This document shows, one piece after another, positions 58,905-64,000 of a stretch of 64,000 nucleotides of DNA. Each line of letters begins with the position of its first letter. Position 1 is the first letter of the stretch. Source of the stretch: CAWFXC01 sp963819735. Its GTDB lineage: Bacteria > Actinomycetota > Acidimicrobiia > IMCC26256 > DASPTH01. Below the pieces are notes generated by a model. That model did not search any database, was not told the DNA's origin, and was given only the letters and a program-made list of their open reading frames with translations. The stretch covers positions 248,001 through 312,000 of the forward strand of contig CAWFXC010000004.1 of assembly GCA_963819735.1 (NCBI GenBank), in the 5' to 3' direction. The translations under genes and the position numbers were made by a program.

Positions 58905-60188
58905 TCAGGACGGGTAGAGGCCCGACTTGAACTTCGGCAGGATCGGATAGGTCTTCGTGGTGCAGGTGTACGGCTGCGCGAGGCTGAATGCGGTGCCGTC
59001 GGCGTCGAACTCGAGTGAGTTGCACGCCTGGTTGGGGATGTTGTACGACGCGGGATAGTTCGTGGGCCCGATCGTGTTCTTGATGTAGTACTTGATGTTC
59101 GACGCCGCCTTCTGGACCGAAGCCGTGGTGAGTGTCTTGTTCGACTTCAGCGCAGCCTTCACCGACTGGATGAGCATGTCGGCGGCGAAGTATCCGCCCG
59201 CCAGGGTGAGCGAACCGGGCGTGCCCGGCTTGAACGCCTCGACGTCGGCCTTGAACTGGTCGACACCCGCCGACTGCGTCTCGTACCCCGCGAACTGCAG
59301 GAACACGTACGAGCCGGCGAGTGGCTTCAGCAGCAGCTTCGAGTAGTAGGGCGACAGGATCGTGCCCGTGAAGCCGGCGGCCTTCAGACCGTTGAAGAGT
59401 GACAGCGAGATGGAGGGCGGCGCCTGCGAATAGATGATGCTCGGCTGGCCTCCGTTGTTCGACGTGAGCATCGCCTGGATGTAGGGCGAGTAGTCACCCA
59501 CGACCGCCGGCGGTGCGGGGATCGTGCCCTTGGCGTACACCACGTTGATGCCCGCGCCCTGTGCGGCTGACGCGCTCTGCGTGATGCCGGACTTCCCGGA
59601 CTGGGCGTCGGTGCCGATCAACGCGATGCTCGGCTTGGTGACACCCTTCGCCGCGAGCTCGTTCTTCATCAGCGTGAAGGTGCTGCCGTAGGCGCGCTTC
59701 GCGTTCTCGCGGAGGATGCACCCGTAGATGCTGAAGCCCCAGCCCTTGACCCCGGCGTCGGGGCAGTAGGTGGCGTCGTAGCCAGGCCCGAACCACGGGA
59801 TCTGCTGCTGGGTGAGGTAGTCACCCGGCGTGGCCAGCGACACGTCGATCAGCGAGAAGATGTCGTCCTGCGTGACCAGGCGACGCGTCTCCGACAGTGC
59901 GGTCGCCGGGTCGTTCTTGTCGTCGGCGAACTCCGCCCACTTGAACGTGTAGCCCTTGACCTCGTTGTCGTCGTTGGCCCGCTTGAAGCGAGCCTGGGCA
60001 CCGATGGCGGCGTCGCCGTAGTTGGCGGCGTACCCGAGCCCGGCCACGTTGATGGTGCCGTCGGTGACGGTCTTGGCGGCGGGCGCCGCAGCCCCGCCCG
60101 CGGCCGGCGTGAGCACCGCGGCCACGAGGCCGGCGACGACGGCCACGATCAGTAGCCCGGCGCCGCGCTGCTTCCTGGACGATCTCAT
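58905..60188 (-). CDS. ABC-transporter type I periplasmic substrate-binding protein
   Basis: A 427-residue secreted binding protein of the branched-chain amino acid/LivJ type. Signal peptide: RSSRKQRG, a hydrophobic stretch to about residue 27, then cleavage around AAGGAAAPAA. There is no lipobox cysteine, so it is not an obvious lipoprotein. The mature part shows DGTINVAGLGYAANYGDAAIGAQARFKRAN, FADDKNDPATALSETRRLV and ALIGTDAQSGKSG, two-lobe features of the family. Several Cys (YCPDAG, YGCIL, NQACNS, PYTC) may pair. AGAGGGGG precedes ATG 60188. No permease or ATPase gene is in the window, so it is an orphan here. A hydrophobic or aromatic acid is a plausible ligand. Confidence 0.85.
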   Translation of the reverse strand: MRSSRKQRGAGLLIVAVVAGLVAAVLTPAAGGAAAPAAKTVTDGTINVAGLGYAANYGDAAIGAQARFKRANDDNEVKGYTFKWAEFADDKNDPATALSETRRLVTQDDIFSLIDVSLATPGDYLTQQQIPWFGPGYDATYCPDAGVKGWGFSIYGCILRENAKRAYGSTFTLMKNELAAKGVTKPSIALIGTDAQSGKSGITQSASAAQGAGINVVYAKGTIPAPPAVVGDYSPYIQAMLTSNNGGQPSIIYSQAPPSISLSLFNGLKAAGFTGTILSPYYSKLLLKPLAGSYVFLQFAGYETQSAGVDQFKADVEAFKPGTPGSLTLAGGYFAADMLIQSVKAALKSNKTLTTASVQKAASNIKYYIKNTIGPTNYPASYNIPNQACNSLEFDADGTAFSLAQPYTCTTKTYPILPKFKSGLYPS

Positions 60189-60272
60189 ATATCCCCCTCT
60201 TGATATTTCGACGCCGCGAATGCGACGACGAATTTCTACACGAACTTGGCGGTCAGTTGTGGGCAGTCCGTT

Positions 60273-61058
60273 CTATTTCGCCACGTAGCCGCCGTCGACC
60301 GGGAGCGCAACTCCCGTCACGTTGGCCGACATGTCGGACGCGAGGTACAGCGCGGCGTACGCGCAGTCTTCCGGTGTGATGATGCGTCCGAGCGGCTGGT
60401 AGGAGCCGGCGAACTCCAGGTACTCCTCCGGTTGTTCCTTGAATTCCTCACCTTCGGCCCGCCCGAAGTTGGTGGTGGGCATGGCCGACGGGCAGAAGCA
60501 GTTCACGCGGATCGCGTGCTGGGCGAGCTCGACCGCCAGGCCGCGCGTGAGCTGGATGACGATGGCCTTGCTCGCCCCGTAGGGCACACCGCCGAAGCCG
60601 ACCATGCCGGCGACGGAGCCGGTGTTGACGATGACGCCGCCGTCGCCCTGGCGCTTGAACTGCAGGACCGCCTGGCGACAGCCGTTGAACACGCCCCTGC
60701 CGTTGACCGTCACGAGCCGGTCGAAGTCGGCGGTCGTGTGCTCCTCGAACAACATGCCCATGCGCGGGGTGGAGATGCCGACGTTGTTGTACATGATGTC
60801 GAGACGGCCGAAGTGCTCGACCGCAGCCGCGATGGCCGCCGCGACGTCGTCCTCCTCCACCACGTTGCAGGTGACGGCCACGGCCGTCCCGCCGGCGGCC
60901 TCGATCTCGGCGACCGCGTCCTTGGCCCAGTCGCCGCGCAGGTCGGCGACGACGATCTGCGCGCCCTCCTCGGCGAAGAGGCGCGCACTGGCCCGGCCCA
61001 CGCCGGACCCGGCACCGGTGATGACGACCGACTTCCCGTCGAGCAGCTTGCGATTCAC
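60273..61058 (-). CDS. SDR-family NAD(P)-dependent oxidoreductase
   Basis: A classical 261-residue SDR: TGAGSGVGRASARLFAEEGA, DLRGDWAKD (acidic residue favouring NAD+), YNNVGISTPR, NTGSVAGMVGFGG and YGASKAI (YxxxK), ending NVTGVALPVDGGYVAK. GTG 61058 overlaps the CaiB-type gene stop by 4 bp. It is the last gene of a four-gene operon with CaiB-type transferase, P450 and nitroreductase-like protein, and is likely the alcohol dehydrogenase of that pathway. An 84-bp gap separates it from the binding-protein gene. Confidence 0.88.
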   Translation of the reverse strand: MNRKLLDGKSVVITGAGSGVGRASARLFAEEGAQIVVADLRGDWAKDAVAEIEAAGGTAVAVTCNVVEEDDVAAAIAAAVEHFGRLDIMYNNVGISTPRMGMLFEEHTTADFDRLVTVNGRGVFNGCRQAVLQFKRQGDGGVIVNTGSVAGMVGFGGVPYGASKAIVIQLTRGLAVELAQHAIRVNCFCPSAMPTTNFGRAEGEEFKEQPEEYLEFAGSYQPLGRIITPEDCAYAALYLASDMSANVTGVALPVDGGYVAK

Positions 61059-62272
61059 AGGATGACCCCCTCGTCCTTCAGCTTCACGATCTCGTCCCAG
61101 TCGTGGCCCAGTTCCACGAGCATCAGCTCGGTGTCCTGTCCGTGTTCGGGCGCGCGCCGGAGCTCCGGGGGTTGCTCGTCGAACTGCACCGCGCCGGTGG
61201 GCACGCGGAACGATGCGCCGCCGTCGACGGCGACTTCGCCGACGTACCCGTTCGCGACGACCTGCGGGTCGTCGATCAGCTCGTCGACCCGCTGGAACGG
61301 TGCCCACGGGAATCGCTCGGGCGCGAACGCCTCGCGCCATTCGGCGAGCGTGCGCTGCGAGAACAGGTCCGTGAGCGCGGCGGCCAGGGCCGCGCTGTTC
61401 TTCGACCGGGCCGCGTGATCGGCGAAGCGCGGATCGTCGAGCAGGTCGGGCCGGCTGACGGCGCGGCAGAGGTCGGGCCAGAACTTGTCGGACTGCAGGA
61501 AGCACAGGGTGAGCGCCCGACCGTCGGCCGTCGGGTAGTTGGCCGCGAGTGGATTCGGCACGGCCATGGCACCGGGCGCGCCCGAGTGGCGGTAGTTGCC
61601 CTGCAGCGCCGACAGCACGTCGGAGCCAACCGCCCACATGGCCGTCGCCAGCAGCGACACGTCGACGACCGACGGTTCGCCCGTGCGTTCGCGTCGAAAG
61701 AGCGCGGCCGCGATCGCGAACGCGAGCTGGGTCGCGCCCTGTCGGTCACCGAAGGCGCCGCGGGGGCCGAGCGGTGCGTCGGAAACGCCCTGGTTGATGC
61801 TCTCCTCGACCGCGCCGCGCGCCCAGTAGGCCGTGCTGTCGTACGCGGCCTTGTCGGCGTCGGGGCCGCGTACGCCGAAGCCGTGGCCGCGCGCGTAGAT
61901 CAGGCGCGGGTTCACCGCGCGGAGCGCGTCGACACCGAGGTCGAGGCGGTCGAGCACTCCCGGGAGCTGACTGGTGAGGAACACGTCGGCGGTCGCAACG
62001 AGCTCGAGCAGCAGATCGCGCCCACCCGCGGTCTTGAGATCGATGCCCACACTGCGCTTGCCGCGGTTGGCCAGCTCCCACGACTGGTTGACCTGCCCGC
62101 CGCTCGACAGCCCGGCCGACATCAGGCCGCGGTAGCCGTCACCGCGCACCGGGTGCTCGACCTTCACGACGTCGGCACCCCAGTCGGAGAGCAACCCCCC
62201 GGCGACGGGGACGAACACCCATTCTGCGAACTCCACCACGCGCACGCCTTGGAACACGTCGACTCCCTCCAT
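61055..62272 (-). CDS. CaiB/BaiF-family (type III) CoA-transferase
   Basis: A 405-residue type III CoA-transferase: GVRVVEFAEWVFVPVAGGLLSDWGADVVKVE signature (given in part), NRGKRSVGIDLKTAGGRD, VFLTSQLPGVLDRLDLG and AAYDSTAYWARGAV, whose Asp fits the catalytic aspartate. The protein retains the C-terminal YVGEVAVDGGASFRVPTGAVQF domain seen in frc/caiB-type enzymes. It lies 13 bp downstream of the P450 and overlaps the SDR start by 4 bp. It probably activates an acid for the P450/SDR pathway or moves CoA from product to substrate. Confidence 0.88.
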   Translation of the reverse strand: MEGVDVFQGVRVVEFAEWVFVPVAGGLLSDWGADVVKVEHPVRGDGYRGLMSAGLSSGGQVNQSWELANRGKRSVGIDLKTAGGRDLLLELVATADVFLTSQLPGVLDRLDLGVDALRAVNPRLIYARGHGFGVRGPDADKAAYDSTAYWARGAVEESINQGVSDAPLGPRGAFGDRQGATQLAFAIAAALFRRERTGEPSVVDVSLLATAMWAVGSDVLSALQGNYRHSGAPGAMAVPNPLAANYPTADGRALTLCFLQSDKFWPDLCRAVSRPDLLDDPRFADHAARSKNSAALAAALTDLFSQRTLAEWREAFAPERFPWAPFQRVDELIDDPQVVANGYVGEVAVDGGASFRVPTGAVQFDEQPPELRRAPEHGQDTELMLVELGHDWDEIVKLKDEGVIL

Positions 62273-62285
62273 GCCGGCTGTCCCC

Positions 62286-63545
62286 TCAGTCGAAACGCAC
62301 GGGTACGGAAGTGGGACCGCGTTCGTACATGCCGACGATGCGAGGTGACTCGGCGTCGGTGTCGAGGCGGAGGTTCGGGAAGCGGTCGAGCAACGAACCG
62401 ATCGCGGTGACGATCTCGGCCCGGGCCACGTGCATCCCGAGGCAGATGTGGGCGCCGTTCCCGAAGCCCATGTGCGACTGCAGCGGTCGCGACGGGTCGA
62501 ATTCGTCGGGCCGGTCCCAGCGCGCGGGGTCGCGGTTGGCGGCGGCGAGACACATGTGCATGACCGCACCCTCGGGTATCGCGACGCCGGCGAGTTCGGT
62601 GTCGGCGTCGACGAACCGGCTGAACATCGGATCGGTGGGCATCCAGCGCAGCGACTCCTCCACCACCGGGCGGAGTTGCGCACGGTCTTGCTTGACCGCG
62701 TCGAGCCACTGGGGATGCGACAGGAGTGCGAGCATCGTGATGCCCATCTGCTTCCACGTGGTGCCCGAACCCGCGGCGAGCAGGATGAACGAGAACGTCA
62801 GCACGTCTTCGTCGGTGAGGCGGTGGGTCGTGCCGTCCTCTTCGGTCATCTCCGCCTGGACGAGCACACTGATGAGATCGTCCTGGGGTTCTTCGCGTCG
62901 CGCCCGCACGATCGGCAGCAGGATGCGCATGAAGGTCTCGATGCCGAGACCGTCCGAGGTGACCGCGGCGCGGATGTCGAGCGCGTGGGCCACCGACACG
63001 CCGAAGCTGCCGGTGATGGTGAGCAGCGGGATGGCGGCGAAGAACTCGACGTTGAGGTCCCCCCGGCCGTTGGGGGCCAGGCGGTCGAGCAATGCCTCGA
63101 TGGAGGCGACCACCCAGCGTTCGGTCCACCAGGAGCTGCGCTTCGGGAGGAACGAGGGCTGGACCAGGCCGCGGTAGCGGCGGTGCTCGGTGCCGTCCAT
63201 GTAGAGGATGCTCGCGTTCATCAGCGACTTGCCGTCCTCGGGGGGCGGGCGCGACACGAAGGTCACGCCGTCGCGGAACACCGCATCGCACGTGTCCCAG
63301 TCGAAGGCGGAGAAGTGCAGCCGATCGGGGTACGGCAGGCCCTGGAAGAACCCCGCGCCGGTGAAGCCCACGAGTGGTCCGACCACACCCGGGTGCACCG
63401 GGCCGGTCTCGCGCAGGCGATGGAACGCGGGGTACGGGTCGTCGGCGAACGCGCCACCACGCGAGGCGTACACGCTGTTCGTGAGGTCGAAGAGCGCCCG
63501 TAGGCGCGCGGGGTCGAGGACGTCGAACTCGCTGACGCCCGTCAT
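62286..63545 (-). CDS. cytochrome P450
   Basis: A 419-residue bacterial class I P450. The I-helix carries AAGSGTTWKQ near residue 264, the K-helix EESLRW near 303, the PERF-like region DEFDPSRP, and the heme loop MGFGNGAHICLG with Cys368 as thiolate ligand. It should hydroxylate a hydrophobic substrate with O2 and an external ferredoxin/reductase. ATG 63545 overlaps the nitroreductase-like stop by 4 bp. No ferredoxin is coded in the operon. Linked CaiB, SDR and F420-type genes suggest a terpenoid, steroid or cyclic-acid pathway. Confidence 0.9.
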   Translation of the reverse strand: MTGVSEFDVLDPARLRALFDLTNSVYASRGGAFADDPYPAFHRLRETGPVHPGVVGPLVGFTGAGFFQGLPYPDRLHFSAFDWDTCDAVFRDGVTFVSRPPPEDGKSLMNASILYMDGTEHRRYRGLVQPSFLPKRSSWWTERWVVASIEALLDRLAPNGRGDLNVEFFAAIPLLTITGSFGVSVAHALDIRAAVTSDGLGIETFMRILLPIVRARREEPQDDLISVLVQAEMTEEDGTTHRLTDEDVLTFSFILLAAGSGTTWKQMGITMLALLSHPQWLDAVKQDRAQLRPVVEESLRWMPTDPMFSRFVDADTELAGVAIPEGAVMHMCLAAANRDPARWDRPDEFDPSRPLQSHMGFGNGAHICLGMHVARAEIVTAIGSLLDRFPNLRLDTDAESPRIVGMYERGPTSVPVRFD

Positions 63546-63982
63546 CGCGGTTCCAGGACGACGACCGGGATCACCCGGTCGGTGCGCTTGGTGTACTCGT
63601 CGTAGTTGGGCCACTGCGCCTTGGCGACGTTCCACAGCTCTTCGCGCTCGGCGCCTTCCGCGGTGCGGGCGCGCACGGGGATGACGTCACCCTTCACCTG
63701 CACTTCGCAATCGGGATGGGCGAGCAGGTTGTGGTACCAGTTCGGGTGCGTCGGCGCACCGCCCTGCGAGGCGATCAACACGTAGGCGTTGCCGTGGCCG
63801 GCGTAGATCAACGCCGACTTGCGGAGCTGTCCCGTCTTGGCTCCGGTCGTGTGCAGGATCAGGCACGTAGCGCCGTTCCAGATGTAGCCGATCTCGCCGT
63901 TCGTCTCCTCGTAACGGGCGATGTGCTCTGCGCCGAACATCGTGAGGTCGGGGGCGACGTACTTCGACTCACCGTTGCTCAC
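63542..63982 (-). CDS. deazaflavin (F420)-dependent nitroreductase-family protein
   Basis: A 146-residue split-barrel protein of the DDN type. LILHTTGAKTGQLRKSALIY is the hallmark F420-binding strand-loop, then YVLIASQGGAPTHPNWYHNLLAHPDCEVQVKGD, also diagnostic (written in full parts across the sheet). Family members reduce quinones or nitro compounds with F420H2 at the membrane or in the cytosol. Start GTG 63982 lies 18 bp from the window edge, so its promoter and any upstream gene are outside. It is cotranscribed with the P450 and may recycle or reduce its product. Confidence 0.87.
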   Translation of the reverse strand: MSNGESKYVAPDLTMFGAEHIARYEETNGEIGYIWNGATCLILHTTGAKTGQLRKSALIYAGHGNAYVLIASQGGAPTHPNWYHNLLAHPDCEVQVKGDVIPVRARTAEGAEREELWNVAKAQWPNYDEYTKRTDRVIPVVVLEPR

Positions 63983-64000
63983 TCCGTGGGTCCTTCCTCG

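Overview
The window is very GC-rich, densely packed bacterial DNA with almost exclusively G/C at codon third positions. The gene content (F420-type luciferase-like oxidoreductases, a deazaflavin-dependent nitroreductase-like protein, many crotonases, acyl-CoA dehydrogenases, CaiB-type CoA-transferases, SDRs, a P450, and a DprE2-like reductase) points to an actinobacterium, most likely an uncultured member of Acidimicrobiia. The taxonomic call is an inference from content. I see no rRNA, tRNA, CRISPR, prophage or insertion sequence.

Layout. 1-10.8 kb: MDR and SDR oxidoreductases, a sulfite-oxidase-like molybdoenzyme with its flavin reductase, a cyclic-nucleotide-domain/thioredoxin-reductase-like fusion, RsgA, then a run of two SDRs, an F420-type oxidoreductase and an SRPBCC protein. 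10.8-13.7 kb: a membrane glycosyltransferase and UDP-GlcNAc 2-epimerase. 13.8-20.9 kb: PPOX-like protein, carbonic anhydrase, crotonase, duplicated NTF2-like protein, patatin, HtpX-like protease, STAS protein. 20.9-24.8 kb: APC permease beside a KdpDE-like two-component pair. 24.9-32 kb: amidohydrolase, F420-type enzyme, ArsR/SRPBCC pair, VOC protein, TesB. 30.2-44.6 kb: a block of acyl-CoA chemistry with crotonases, CaiB-type transferases, acyl-CoA dehydrogenases, a CoA ligase, a DUF35-thiolase fusion and a zinc alcohol dehydrogenase. 44.7-52.6 kb: a four-gene amidoligase / ATP-grasp-alpha-E / transglutaminase operon, the most interesting system here. 52.6-57.8 kb: SDR, CoA ligase, a nucleotidyltransferase/HTH pair, small proteins and a crotonase. 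57.9-64 kb: F420-type enzyme, substrate-binding protein, and an operon of SDR, CaiB, P450 and nitroreductase-like genes.

How the genes work together. The 30-44 kb and 60-64 kb blocks look like activation (CoA ligase or CoA-transferase), alpha-beta dehydrogenation, hydration, ketone formation and thiolytic or retro-aldol cleavage of branched, cyclic or steroid-like acids. The substrate cannot be read from sequence. The 44.7-52.6 kb operon is predicted to make and process peptide-like amide bonds.

Two general properties matter to a reader. First, many genes begin 6-8 nt after a TANNNT hexamer with no Shine-Dalgarno, which suggests leaderless transcripts. Second, at least five otherwise intact genes are split by a single frameshift, more likely residual sequencing indels than biology. 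Those genes are annotated here across the shift.
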